DNA of 64,000 nt from Trichobilharzia regenti (GCA_944472135.2 OX235263.1:26527379-26591378), one strand, 5' to 3'. Positions 11,216 to 21,754 are shown, numbered from the stretch's first letter. Numbers and translations are program-made. Notes: generated by a model from the sequence alone, not told the origin.

Positions 11216-11700
11216 GAGTTTTGACTACTAGTAAACTTAGGAGTACTACGCAGTTGTTTTATGCTTGTCTCAAACTCTTCAGCAATAATCACCCTGACAT
11301 GGTTTCGAAATCAGTATCTTCTGGTTGAAAGAGGAGCAGGTAGACCATTAAGTCATTGGGACTCAATCCAATGTTCAACCCATCAAAATGACAACTTCTT
11401 GCAGTTCCTTGTTATTCCATCGCTTTTCTAACTGGTGTCAGTTCGTGATCAAATCTGTAATTTATATTGTACTGAGAAAATAGCTTCAACAATGATTCAT
11501 AATTATACTTTTCACATCTTCATGCAAAAATAAGGAAAAATACGAAATAATTGACTTTTCAGTTTATAACTGTTCAATATATTATTGTCTTCTGTGGGTG
11601 TATGGTTCCTCAGAATTGCTTAAATTGCTTAAACATGTCTCTAAATGTTTCATCAAATGAAGCTGGCTAAATACTCTTCGTGTGTAAATATGCACTATGC
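11216..11700. other. Unassigned stretch
   Basis: Short family phrases ('ggttcaacccatcaaaatgac') hint at old SINE debris near 11290-11440, but no element can be delimited. No gene is seen. Confidence 0.4.
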
Positions 11701-11714
11701 AAAAGATGGAAGGG

Positions 11715-11890
11715 GATTGTTGATGGCATAGCGATAGAATCCCCACCAAACATGTATATGGTCCTAGGTTATATTCCCGGCCGAAGCACTCCCTTACCTA
11801 GCTAAGCTGTTAACAAAACCAGTGAAGAGGGGGTTAGCTAGGCTTGAGACATTACTGCTACCGAAACTTTAAAGCTGTAATAAAGTTGAA
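11715..11890 (+). mobile_element. SINE-T copy
   Basis: The A-box region 'tggcatagcgatagaat', a B-box remnant ('ggttatattcccggccg') and the tail phrases 'cactcccttacctagctaagc' and 'gaagagggggttagctaggct' match the family at 22435. It is moderately diverged. Confidence 0.65.
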
Positions 11891-13200
11891 ATAGTCTTTA
11901 TGATGAAAACTGATGTGGTATATGATAAGTCAGTTCAGTGTTCTACATATTCAGAGAAGATTTCATCTTTAGTAGATGTGATGAAAAACTAATCGCCTAG
12001 AAATGAGTTACTATTTCGAATTTATGTGTACCCATTAGTTTTAAGTTTTCTAAAACGTATCGTTACTTTTCAGCAAATTCTACACTTTAAAGTTGAAAAT
12101 GTCTTCACTTTACTCGTTAATACAATATGCAATACATGGCGATTTGAAGAATTTATATCACATCCTAGAAAAGTTTACGATTGAAAAGAAATACATATTC
12201 ATTCAATGTATAGCAGGTACAAAAAGAGCGTTAAAATTCCTTTCTTAATAGCTACAAATGGGGATAAGAGACAATCAAGCTACAAGTTTCAACTAAGTTT
12301 TTCTTTCAGTCATTTTAAAAATAATTTTCTGTTTTTTAGTTACTCTGATTTGTTTAATATTTAATCTTTGTTCATTGTGATTTTTCAGTTCTTCATTTTC
12401 TGTTTTAAGATCTTTGTTGCAAAGAATTTTAGTTAATACTTTATAAAGATGCAATAGCATCAACTGCTTTTAAATTTCATATCTCCTTCTACCTTACTAA
12501 CCTGCTTCTAGACCAACACTGCATGTAATTGTTAAGGTGTTATTAATTCATTGGAAACCTTAATAATAGCAACAACAACATGGGGTCAAGCATCTACTCA
12601 CAAAACAAAATCTCAAGTAGTAGGTACACGATGAATAATTTTGCCATGAAGTCACATATAAACAAGAAAATGTCTTGACATTCTCAATGACCATACTTTT
12701 GACTCAGATTAGAAGCTGTCTTCAACATAATTATATCATGAAATGAAAGTGTGTGTGCGTTTTTGTATGTGATTCCTCTAATTTCATGTCATTTCACCAG
12801 GATAACACACTGGTTATAATCTAGAAGGACAATTATTCCATCTGATGATTATGAAAGTGCATATATATGTATTAAGGCGCAAAAGACAGGACAGTTGGGA
12901 TTAAAAACACAGCAGGATTCAAACTAACTGTCTCTAGATTACTCGCTAAGCACTCAAGCCCCATTTACTACATCAGTATCCCTCAGTCTAAATAATAACT
13001 CAAGTTCTGCGAAACGATTGAGGATTATTCCAAGATTTGCTATAGAAAATTCTGCTCGAAGATTGAAACATCCAGCTTGGCTTTTATTTTTTGACAAAAT
13101 AACCATCGAGTTATCAGTTTATTTTAATTTTTGTAGGGAACGTAACTAAATGCTAGGTGACGGGAGGTCAGCGGCACGTAGGCGAGGACTTCTCTTATTA
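11891..13200. other. Unassigned AT-rich stretch
   Basis: No exon-like frame is seen over 1.3 kb. A SINE-T-like remnant may be present near 12890-12990 ('ggattcaaactaactgtc', 'tactcgctaagcactcaagcc'), too diverged to call. No RNA gene is seen. Confidence 0.45.
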
Positions 13201-13204
13201 GATA

Positions 13205-13480
13205 AATTTATCTGATATAACACAGTGAGTGACACAGTATCGATAATTTGATGATGTCACGAGCAAAATTTTTGGTTTCTCACGACAATATCAATGTGCT
13301 GACACGACTTCATCATGTGCTCTATGTATTTGTTTCCCTGACTCTCGTCTTGTTATTTATCACAGTTTTCTAAACAGCTGGTATACTCGTTGCATCACTT
13401 CGGGTTCTTGTGTTCGATATTTATTTGACAAAAGAAGATTAGGTGATTAAACTTCCTCTCTTTCCCGCCGTCATCCTATT
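13205..13480. repeat. Fold-back family fragment (relative of 50130 palindrome arm)
   Basis: The order 'acacagtgagtgacacagtat', 'gatgatgtcacgagca', 'ctcacgacaatatcaatgtg', then 'catcctattgtgtgactatata' near 13470 follows the left arm of the 50130-50956 palindrome and the element at 24010. Only one arm is recognisable here. Confidence 0.5.
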
Positions 13481-13700
13481 GTGTGACTATATACAAGTGA
13501 ATCTGTTGCAAAAACCGGGTTTCTTTCTGAGTTATTTAACTTAATAGCGTCATTTGTTCTGCATCCAACTAATTTCTATGGTTCGATAATCTAACTGACT
13601 TCAATCTACTAATCTGACCTATGTAATTGATCTCACTGACAGTCATCAAATAGTATTTGTTAGAAAATGTTATTTCTCTTAACTGGGTCTATCAAGGTGC

Positions 13701-13954
13701 TTAAGTCAGCGAAGTTTTTTTCTGATTGACTGGTTTTAGTAGTGCACAAATTCCAGTGTCATTAGGAATCGTGAGAAGGGCTTCCAATGTTCCTTCTTTA
13801 TGCAGCAGTATAATTGAGGCTTTGAATTCCATATTATTTGTTTGGTTTTCATCGTATTCGTTGCTGCTCTTATTGCTATTTAATGAGTCTTCATAAAGTG
13901 AGGGCAACTCATATTGTTCATTTTCTTCCTCGAAAGTGAATTCGATGGCATCTA
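13701..13954 (-). CDS. Candidate terminal exon, unidentified acidic protein (weak)
   Basis: Read leftward on the minus strand, a 3' splice site ('acacactcag') ends just before 13954. It opens a frame of 84 codons to a stop at 13701. The peptide is rich in Glu, Asp, Asn and Ser (an 'FTFEEENEQYELPSLYEDS' start), then has a more regular 'EGTLEALLTIPNDTGICALL' segment. It is not covered by any repeat family I recognise and reads more like coding sequence than its neighbours. There is no poly(A) signal nearby and no recognised domain. It could be a genuine last exon, a pseudogene piece, or chance. Confidence 0.25.
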
Positions 13955-14857
13955 CTGAGTGTGTATGTGTGAAGAACTGAGGAATATGTTTAGATTTCAA
14001 CACGCACATACACTGAATATATGTCATTTACATATCTCCAAGGTACACTTTGAACAGGATCAAACGTTTTCTGAGATTAATTTTCTTAACAATCCACCAG
14101 TTCAGACATTCGAGTTTGCAAATGACGTTGTGCACGATTGTAATGGACACACAGACAGATAGGTTGAGAGCAAACAATGTGATATGAGAGGGTCAGTAGA
14201 CAGTCATGAAAATGCTGCCCAAACTGAACTAAAATCTGTCAATTTTTGTGTGATGAATTTGTCGTCAAAAGTGTAGGATGTGTAGATTATGGTGCTCTCT
14301 GAAGTCAACTAGCATGAAATTTCTTTCGATATAGACCACCTGCTTGTGGACATTCATTATAAATGTATGTTTGCTTTATGTTTCCACCCGTTTTCAAGGC
14401 TAAAACGTTTACAGTTCATGGACTTTATGATATTAAAAATATCATTCTCATAAATAAATGTCTACATATTGCTTTTCCATCACTTAAACTGAATGGTGAA
14501 TAGCTACGTGTAGATTTGGCACATATAAAGAATTATGATCATAGGGCGCTAAAGCCCCAACGACCTTGAACACATGCCACTCGTTAAATTTTAGGACCTG
14601 CCGTGTATTATGCATCAAAAACTTTTATCTATGAGAAAAACTGACTTTATAGTAATGAAACACGTCAAAGACGACATTTCACCCTGACTTATCTGAAAAA
14701 TACTTGTCAATTTTAATGATGGGCTTCAGTTTTTTCAATTTTCACAGCTATGTAAAACATTGTCGTTTGTATGAATATTGAAACACTCCTTTCAGTTATT
14801 TATCAACAAGAAAAAGATAGATAACAATAAAACACCCCAAATCTTATACTTATCTTG

Positions 14858-14906
14858 ATCCTAAACTCAATCCTGGCCATAATCCTAACCCTAATATTAA
14901 TCCTCA
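14858..14906. repeat. Degenerate telomere-like CCTAA repeat
   Basis: Several 'aatcct' or 'cctaa' units occur in a row, including the exact block 'cctaaccctaat' at 14884-14895. This resembles an interstitial, decayed (CCCTAA)n tract; metazoan telomeres, including those of schistosomes, are TTAGGG-type. Confidence 0.4.
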
Positions 14907-15039
14907 CGTGCCATCAGCTCATTGTTCAAACAGTACTTAAAAATGAGATCAGGATGAAATCGCACCTCATTTCGTGCACGGCGTTCATACTAGAACTGTA
15001 ATAACGGTGGATCACACAGACGCTATATGACAGTGGCAC

Positions 15040-15430
15040 GTGTCAGCTGATCCACAACGAAAAACTCAGCGGGGTGTTCTGAGTGAATACAGGACTAAAA
15101 TAAGGCTGCCTATTATCACCAAACATACTTCCAATTGTGATGATGTGCTTCAGATTGTGACTGGGGAGCGAGAAGACAGAGAAGACACTGCATTGACCGA
15201 TCAGAAAACTGTAGATCTGGATTTTTCATGTGAATGATTTGAGTCTAACACCACACAAACTGAAAGGATTAGTGGAGGATACCAACAAACTGTTAAAAAA
15301 AGCTGCCAGAGAGGACAGGACAGATTTCAAGTGAACATACAAATGACGGAGGTGATGAAGATCACAAACCAATCAAGCGACAACAGCAACAGCAATAGAA
15401 ACCAGCGCCAATCACCATCAACGGGGAGAT
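15040..15430 (+). other. Unidentified low-AT stretch with open frames
   Basis: The stretch is less AT-rich than its surroundings and contains a 65-codon frame at 15040-15237 ending in a stop, followed by 'acagcaacagcaatag' repeats. I see no domain and no splice sites that would link it to anything. It could be an old transposon piece. Confidence 0.25.
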
Positions 15431-16015
15431 TTGACAGAGGTAACTTCCTTCACTTATATGGCCAGCAAGCACAGTTCTTATGAAAACATTCATTTCCCGA
15501 TACGAATTTAAAACAAGCAATAAAGGTTAATAAAGCAGGATTTAATGAATTCATCGAATTTCGGTAGAACTCGTCAGCTGAATACTCTACATACACGGAT
15601 ATACATACTTTTGAAATTACATTGGGAGATATAAGACTGATAAGTAAACAAACTACATTGAATTAATTAAACAGTTCTTATGACATTTCCTAATCTTTCT
15701 TCCCTATATTTTGCTTGTCCAATAGTGTCTTTTTATTGTTATGTCAACTGAGAAAACTTCTCGAATATTCTCCCAAACTTATGATGAATAACCACTTTCT
15801 CCTCCTACTATTTTTAACCGATTATACCATCATCACTGTTCAACTACTGTTGTCTCCCTAAACTACGATCTTCATGCCAAACCCAAAATATCTAATTAAG
15901 TAAAATGATATAGTTTCTCAAATAACATGTAGTGGCTGTGAGGTCAATGATTCAGGTCAAATTAGTAGATTGGCTTTAAACAGATTATTGGAACATAAAA
16001 ATTTAGCTTGACCTA
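15431..16015. other. Unassigned AT-rich stretch
   Basis: No gene or clear repeat is seen. Confidence 0.5.
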
Positions 16016-16019
16016 GAAT

Positions 16020-16260
16020 GATTAACTCTGCTAAATCAAATAACCCCAGAAGAAAGATAGGCCACTGAATTGCATTCTTTTACATGTGATCACACGTTAT
16101 GGGTGAGACAGGACAAAAGCATTAGAAAGTTAGTAAGAGAGGTTCATCACTGAATCTTTGTTTATCGATTCCATACCGAACCTTTGCAATCGAAATGACG
16201 CAACGCCTATACAGGAGATAGGAAAGACTGCAACAAACAACAAGAGGAAGAGAGAGAAAC
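16020..16260. repeat. Fold-back family fragment
   Basis: The stretch shares 'gaatctttgtttatcgattccataccgaacc', 'atgacgcaacgcctatac' and 'caacaagagg' with 24295-24385 of the fold-back element at 24010, and 'cacgttatgggtgagaca' with its right end. Confidence 0.5.
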
Positions 16261-16264
16261 ATAT

Positions 16265-16490
16265 ATATTTCTATTATTATTGCTTTAGGTTCCAAGTAGA
16301 ACATTGAGCTTCGGCCTGGAGTTTTGAAGTTTCAGTAACAGTGGTGTTACTTCTTCCCTCTTTATCTGCCGTCTTACCGATATTTAGGAGTGTTTCAGTT
16401 GGGCAGGAGAGGAATTCGAACCCCAGACAAAGTTGAGTATGACTGGCCATTATTGCACTATTGATCCACTAAGTCATTGACGATGCCAAA
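16265..16490 (-). mobile_element. SINE-T copy
   Basis: Read on the minus strand: an A-box region near 16450 ('agtgcaataatgg'), a B-box ('gggttcgaattcc', 16410-16422) and the tail ending at 'ttccaagtagaacattgag' near 16290. It follows an 'attattattg' tract. The B box is well kept. Confidence 0.6.
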
Positions 16491-16499
16491 CTTCTACCA

Positions 16500-17130
16500 G
16501 CAGAATAAAATAAAATGCTATCTATAGTCGGTTATAAAATATGTGGTAATCGTAAGTCACCAGACTGGTTGATAACTCTTCATTTATTTTAAGTAGTAGT
16601 TACTTCACATTTCAAGTAGCATTTATGTATGCAATAACAAGGTTGATTGAGATGGTTAGTTCGCGTTACGTCACAAAATATCTTGAATAGAGAATAGTAT
16701 TTTCTCTGCTTTCTTTTCATCATGCACGATATGCATGTCTATGTCATATCTGATAAATTCTCTTACAAAGGAAGAAATTCGAAGGAAAGTCGGCTTTTCT
16801 TTTGAATATTAAGCAAAAATGGCGGTGAGATAGAGAGAGAAGAGTGCAATAAACTATCATCTCTATGGGAAAGGATATGGAAATCTCTAAATCTAATTGA
16901 TATTGTCTGCTATTTTTTTAAGACTCTAAAACTTACAAAAAAGTAAACAAATCGCATTAGAATTAGTTTTATTTATGTATGGTGAAATATCAGGCGAATA
17001 ATCCGATTACGTTGTGAGTGCAAACATGATGACATAAGGTTATTATTATTTAAAACAATTAGTTTATCCTTTATGAATTTACATAAACCAATAGGAAGAC
17101 GTAATTTGTTTGAATCGTGTAATGTATTTG
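16500..17130. other. Unassigned AT-rich stretch
   Basis: No gene is seen; the 60-codon minus-strand frame at 16973-17155 has no support. Confidence 0.5.
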
Positions 17131-17131
17131 T

Positions 17132-17286
17132 AACGAAGGTGATAATAATTTTCAACTTGATATGATAGTTTGAAGATACGAATATAGATTTTCTAATCCT
17201 ATGAAATCTTGTCTCTAAGCCCCTTGTAATCTATATTCGTACCTTCAAACCATCATATCAAGTTGAAAATTATTATCACCTTCGTT
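17132..17286. repeat. Hairpin element, 59-base arms
   Basis: 17132-17190 and 17228-17286 are inverted repeats with two mismatches over 59 bases, separated by a 37-base loop. There is no coding content. It resembles a small fold-back element or MITE. Transcribed RNA would form a near-perfect hairpin. Confidence 0.85.
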
Positions 17287-17592
17287 GCTATGTGGAATTA
17301 AACAAATAATAATGTTTGATTGCATGGAGGATTTAATCATGAGCTGACATGCAATCAAACAAAAAATCCCTACAAAAACCAATACTTGAAAATAATAATG
17401 TATCTGTGCCCACAACACATTTCGAACAATCTGATCACACACGGGCTTGTCATATTTATATTTCGTACATTGAGAATTTATCTGAGGATTTAATCGAAAA
17501 CGTGCCACTTTAGAGAAGGTTTGTAAATGATTTGTAATCATCAGTGATAAATTTTCTTCTGCCAACTCAACCAAGGACATGAGTTTCTTCAT
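17245..17592 (-). CDS. Candidate minus-strand frame of unknown product (weak)
   Basis: A 115-codon frame starts at ATG 17592. Its first ~70 codons (17592 down to about 17385) lie in no recognised repeat and have a plausible composition ('LAEENLSLMITNHLQ', then several Cys and basic residues). The last ~45 codons read through SINE tail sequence ('ttttgtagggattttttg...') and the hairpin at 17132-17286, so a complete gene is unlikely. At most the 5' part is an exon whose donor I cannot place. It is not recognised. Confidence 0.15.
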   Translation of the reverse strand: MKKLMSLVELAEENLSLMITNHLQTFSKVARFRLNPQINSQCTKYKYDKPVCDQIVRNVLWAQIHYYFQVLVFVGIFCLIACQLMIKSSMQSNIIICLIPHSNEGDNNFQLDMMV

Positions 17593-17609
17593 GGTTGCAG
17601 ATACACCTT

Positions 17610-17695
17610 GCGGACTAGTGAAGGCTAACTAGCACTAAACCTAGGTCCAAAGCTTCTTGCCGATCGCCTCTAATCTTCTAATAAACCGTAGAACT
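17610..17695. repeat. Right-end fragment of the 1802/8231 inverted-repeat element
   Basis: The phrases 'ggctaactagcactaaacctaggtcc', 'agcttcttgccgatcgcctc' and 'atcttctaat' match the right terminal ~80 bases of the MITE-like element (compare 2130-2202). Confidence 0.55.
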
Positions 17696-18029
17696 GTACA
17701 TCCAGGGTATAATAAAAAATTCAAGCTAAGAAGCATTGTGTCCCGGAACTGGTACACTATTGGACAATCAAATAATCTTGGGAGTGTCTAGTTATTATCA
17801 GTAAATTCCAAGTATGAATTGCTGATTTCTCAGATAATCACATTAACTCTAACTGAAAAAAATGAAAAATATGCAAAGTAATAGGGAAATTTTGCAATTG
17901 AAAAACGCTCCTAATGGTCTGCTTAATTTAGGAGAAAATGGTCTGATAAAGATTATGGACACTACACAAGTATTTGTGCATCTTGCATGAGGTTTCTATG
18001 AAAACAGATTTATTTTCAAATATTGTTTT

Positions 18030-18130
18030 ACTGGAAGTGGTGTCAGTTAGAGAATCACTGTAAATATAGGGAGTACTGGATCGTTTTGTTTCGTCCTAGT
18101 TTAAGACTATTCAATTGTATCTGGAAATGG
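18030..18130 (-). mobile_element. SINE-H fragment
   Basis: The family 3' segment ('tgtcagttagagaatcac') is followed by 'gggagtactgga' and 'tgtttcgtcctagttt' (reverse complement of GAAA plus stem II). The CUGANGA box reads TTGAATA on the minus strand, so the ribozyme is broken. Confidence 0.65.
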
Positions 18131-18700
18131 ATTTACCAGTTTATCTGTTCTGCAGAATTTCTTAGGAATAAAATTAATACTTTTTCTTATCTCGAAATAT
18201 ACTTCGCCTCTGACTACTGTCTTTCATTCCATTAAATCCGGAAGGGATGCAACGCTTCAGGCCTTGAAGTGTTTGTGGTGGTGGGATGGGGTTGTCAGTG
18301 GTCGTGCTCTGCCTCCCCTGCGTCGATAGCCTTGAGTCATAACCAGGCCTTGGGTGTGTACTAATGAAGATTTTGAAACTGAGGCTAAAAGGCTGTCGAG
18401 TATGTTGAAACATTCATAGTAAAAATACCAAAGAGTGTTTGAAACTTTTTACTTCTGTCCTAGCGAACATCTAATTTATGTGCGTCCATTATGAGTTAAG
18501 TTAGCATCTGTAGAAAATGAAAGTCTTTCACTCATTCGGATGTTCACTATCAGGAAACTACAGTAATAATTTTCTTAATTCGTTTAAATATAAAGTTGAC
18601 AGAAAACATTAGGTGTATTTCTTAACAATAAATAAACCAAAATCTTATGAGTAAGTTATTATAACCGGAAATATTTACCACTAGAACTGCCTGTACTGAA
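18131..18700. other. Unassigned stretch with faint SINE traces
   Basis: A faint SINE-H trace occurs near 18340-18395 ('gtgtgtactaatgaagattttgaaact'). No gene is seen; the minus-strand frame at 18174-18413 is not supported. Confidence 0.4.
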
Positions 18701-19520
18701 GAAATAAGTGATTCAGTAAATGTAAGAGAAGTGTTCAAACAAGCAAATGTGCGCGTAAAGTGGCCCTCACAACGCTCAAGGATAATTAGAATAATAATAT
18801 TGAAAAATTACTTCAAAAGGACAAATACACATTTTCACAGCTACGTTCCTTTCTAGCATAGAAGAAATGTGGTCAAGACTGTTGTGTAGGGTCGGAACTA
18901 TTGGTGTGGAAGATGTGATTGATGGTGAACATAACGTTGTATACCATACAATCAGTAAAAACAGCTACCTTGAGACGTTCCGTCGTAAAACATATCACTT
19001 ACAGAGTAGGAAGGAATTCTTCTGATACTGCTAACAAGAAGCCTCCATATATACGACTACAATTCACAGGTGATGTATTAAGCAAAAAAGAATAACCGAT
19101 AAGTTAGGAAAATTGACTGACGTTTTCCACAAAACCAGTTGTGATCTCGAAACTGGGAGACGAAGTACCAAGACTAGGCACCTCTAATAGTGATTATCAT
19201 TATCAAGTACTTCTGTGGAGCCAGTTATGTTGACCATTCCTTTAGGAACTTAAGATTCTGTTTTGAGGAGAATCTACCAGTGTTGTGGCTAAATAAAAGT
19301 GTAATTAAAACCATCACCTAGAGTTCCATATTACATCATTTCGTTCAAACTGGCTACGAAGCTAGATTTGAAGATCCTTATTCTGTCATCTATCGGATAA
19401 CGAATAAATTACCAAAGGCATCCAGATATCATACACTCCAAATTCTCTAAAAAAAACTGATTTTCTGTGTGCAAAAGAAGCAATTGCCATCGCTACTCTG
19501 GCCTACTGTAGGATGTATAA
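18700..19520 (+). pseudogene. Penelope-like element relic, second lineage
   Basis: Frame-shifted translation gives a recognisable GIY-YIG-type segment near 19210-19300: a 'CGASYV' core, an 'FRNLRF' basic stretch and a following Glu-rich 'EENLP', in the order expected of Penelope-like endonuclease domains. It is preceded (about 19010-19140) by an 'RLQFTGDVLS'-like stretch and followed (about 19320-19420) by 'HHFVQTGYEARFEDPYSVIYR'-type sequence. Many stops and frameshifts are present. It is more diverged and of another subfamily than the relic at 8790. Confidence 0.6.
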
Positions 19521-19664
19521 ATTCCTTAGTTTATCTGATATTGAGTTCAGTGTTATACCAATGAATACTATTACTTACAGATGCTTTAGAACAGCAATCT
19601 ATCGTTATAGTTTATTCAATGTTACCAGGAAATTGGTGTTATCAATTATACTTCTTTAATTTCA

Positions 19665-19760
19665 GATTAGACTGCGGATTGAGAGAGAACCATTTAGAGC
19701 CAGAGAGTACCGGCCAGCTGTTTCATCCTAGTCTTGAACTCATCATCAGTGGCGCTGGCG
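19665..19760 (-). mobile_element. SINE-H fragment (left half of an inverted pair)
   Basis: 'gagagaaccatttagagcca' is followed by 'gtaccggccagctgtttcatcctag' and 'actcatcatcagtgg': hammerhead GAAA kept, but the core reads ATGATGA (C3 changed to A) on the minus strand. It is truncated before its tRNA-like head. Confidence 0.7.
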
Positions 19761-19764
19761 CTAA

Positions 19765-19995
19765 AATCACGAATTGGGAGAAGTTAGAATTCACTGACTG
19801 GCCATTGAATCGATTCCTAGTGGCTGAATGGTATACGAGCTTTCCCTGTAACTGGAAGGTCCTGGGTTCGAACCGTATTGGTTGGTGCGTACTGCTGATA
19901 AGTCCTAAGTACTAGGATGAAACAGCTGCCCAGCACTCCCTGCTGAATTTCAATGGTTCTCTAACTGATATCGATCCGTGGTCTAACTCGAAGTA
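19765..19995 (+). mobile_element. SINE-H copy (right half of an inverted pair)
   Basis: The tRNA-like head has an A box (TGGCTGAATGG, from 19819) and a B box (GGTTCGAACCG, from 19863). A hammerhead region at 19889-19938 has 5' arm GTACTG, core CTGATAA (G8 changed to A) and GAAA present, with the cleavage triplet altered to GCC. The family 3' segment ends at 'ctaactgatatcgatccg'. The open frame at 19619-19915 is an artefact of this pair. Confidence 0.8.
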
Positions 19996-19999
19996 AACA

Positions 20000-20370
20000 G
20001 AATCCGTACAAACTGAAAATTTCTTCAGTTATTATGGAATATAATCGTAAAACTCTGATGAACAAGAATTTATGTACGAAAATATACGTTGTTCAGTAAT
20101 CAGTATTTAAAGTTATTTTAATGGACTTTTGCTAGTTGTAACCACTTATGAGAAGTGATTAATTCTATATTACATCTGACTTTTGCAGCCATTTCTTGTG
20201 TACTTCAGTTTATAAAACTCAGGAATGCTTTGGAATAAACACAGTTCGTTAGTTATTATTATAACATTCTAACGGGGCTCGAGTCTCAGAAAGGACATAA
20301 GTTTCTTCAGGAATACTGAAACGACTTTCTGACTAGGAAGAGACAGTGAGCAGAAAATCTAAGCGAATCA
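20000..20370. other. Unassigned upstream region of the cadherin gene
   Basis: AT-rich, with no recognisable promoter element. If the gene's 5' untranslated exon is here, I cannot delimit it. Confidence 0.4.
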
Positions 20371-20535
20371 AGGCTTCCTGGTGTATGCTTCCTACTGTCT
20401 TATAACAGTGATTCACCGTGAGCCACCTCTCCACATGGTGGCCACCTTGTGAAGTTGACTGATAGAAGTTTGTCTGCATGAAATAGTGGACTAGACTCCT
20501 GACATTAGTTCCTCTAACCTGGTGTTCAGTTACAA
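20370..20535. repeat. Fragment of the inverted-repeat element family
   Basis: The blocks 'gcttcctactgtctta', 'gtgagccacctctccacatggtggccacc', 'ttgactgatagaa', 'gtctgcatgaaatagtggactagac' and 'ttagttcctctaacctggtgttcagt' follow the order of 2100-2335. It is a decayed partial copy immediately upstream of the first coding exon. Confidence 0.45.
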
Positions 20536-20613
20536 TATAATTGACCTTGATCTGTACTTTTATTCACAAGTGAATTTTTTTTAAATAATTAGACTGTATA
20601 ATGCGATCACACT

Positions 20614-20639
20614 TTCTATTTTGTTTTATTTTATTTCAG
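20614..20639 (+). promoter_or_regulatory. 3' splice acceptor just upstream of the cadherin start codon
   Basis: A long T-rich tract ends in 'atttcag' with AG at 20638-20639, only nine bases before the ATG at 20649. It can serve either a cis intron in the 5' untranslated region or spliced-leader trans-splicing, which schistosomes use for a subset of genes. The sequence alone cannot tell which. It also shows that the upstream in-frame ATG at 20601 would lie inside the acceptor tract and is unlikely to be the start. Confidence 0.65.
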
Positions 20640-20648
20640 ATTGGTATA

Positions 20649-21668
20649 ATGTATTCGGTGCACTTCATCCCGAAATGGTTGACACTCTCACATCTAATTT
20701 GGATTATTACAACTTTTCTATCTCATGATTTCACAGTTGAAGCTTATTCAACATTTACTCCTATTAAAGGTAGTAACGGTTACCTTGATATCTTGAATAC
20801 CGGTGGAGTAGTTGGTGGCAGCAGTAGTAACTTCGATGCTTCTACAACACCCCAATACAATCTACGTTATGCCATCACAGAAAATCAACCAATCAAATTT
20901 AAAATTGGCAAAATTAATGAAGATTTACTACAGACACCAGAGATACGATCCACACGTCTCTTCACTATGCTTCAACCCTTGAAACATGCCAGTTTATACT
21001 ATCGATTAAGAGAACCATCGAATTACTTTGATTTAAACGAGACAACCAGTATACTATTCACAAAGAAATTAATTGATTTAGAAGAATTGTGCCCAAGATA
21101 TTGTAAAGAGAATACATTTCATGCTCAGTTGAATATTCATGTGAATATATGGGCTAACTATCAATTAATCTGTGTTGTAAACGCGGAGATTACAGTCACT
21201 GACATTGATGATAATCTGCCAACATTCCCATCGACTGTATCAAGACCTTATACACTAAGATTAAAAGAAGTTATCTATCGTGCTGGTAAACATGTGGAAC
21301 TACCAAAGGCAATTGATAAAGATATACAACCAAATCATGCAGAAATTGCCTATCGACTTGATTCACATCCTGAAGATAGATTCAATTCCCTGGAGGCATT
21401 TCGTTTAGTTGTACGGAATGATTCACGTCTTGTCCTAGTCTTACAAAAAGATCTAGATTATGAATCGGTTAAAGAGTATCGTTTCTATCTGGTTTGTTCT
21501 TCACCGTATATCAATGCAGAGCATAACTCGGATTTATCAACAACAGAAGATCGATTAGAAACTATTATTGAAGTACTTAATATTAATGATATTGAACCAA
21601 CATTTTCACAAGCTGTTTATGAAGTGAAAGTTGAAGAAAATGTTCCTGTGAATTCAACTGTTTATGAG
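20649..21668 (+). CDS. Protocadherin-like protein, coding exon 1 (N-terminus, cadherin repeats 1-2 and start of 3)
   Basis: This exon encodes 340 residues from ATG 20649 to a 'gag|gtaagt' donor at 21668, ending in phase 0. Residues 1-33 hold a hydrophobic core (about 11-24, 'LTLSHLIWIITTFL') consistent with a signal peptide for the secretory pathway. A first cadherin-type repeat, of the diverged N-terminal protocadherin kind, ends at a DIDDN calcium-binding linker (185-189). The second repeat has LDYE (269-272) and closes with NINDIEP (311-317), and the exon ends in the first strand of repeat 3 ('YEVKVEENVPV'). A Cys pair (CPRYC) lies near 148-152. Cadherins are calcium-dependent adhesion receptors at the cell surface; in this family DxNDN-, LDYE/LDRE- and DxD-type motifs bind the inter-repeat calcium ions. 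I chose ATG 20649 over 20601 because the latter's first 13 codons are a splice-acceptor tract. The protein continues in the exon at 37325. The family is secure; the exact orthologue is not. Confidence 0.93.
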
Positions 21669-21754
21669 GTAAGTGTATTATTTAATTAAACAATCATTTT
21701 ATAAACGTTTTCTGGACAAAATTGACCCAAGCATACTTAATCACAGCAATGGTT

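Noticed and set aside
19619..19915. 98-codon + strand frame
   Set aside because: It reads through an inverted SINE-H pair including Pol III boxes.
20601..20648. Start of the cadherin protein at the first in-frame ATG (20601)
   Set aside because: These codons are a T-rich splice acceptor tract ending in CAG at 20639; the ATG at 20649 is followed by a better signal peptide and lies after the acceptor.
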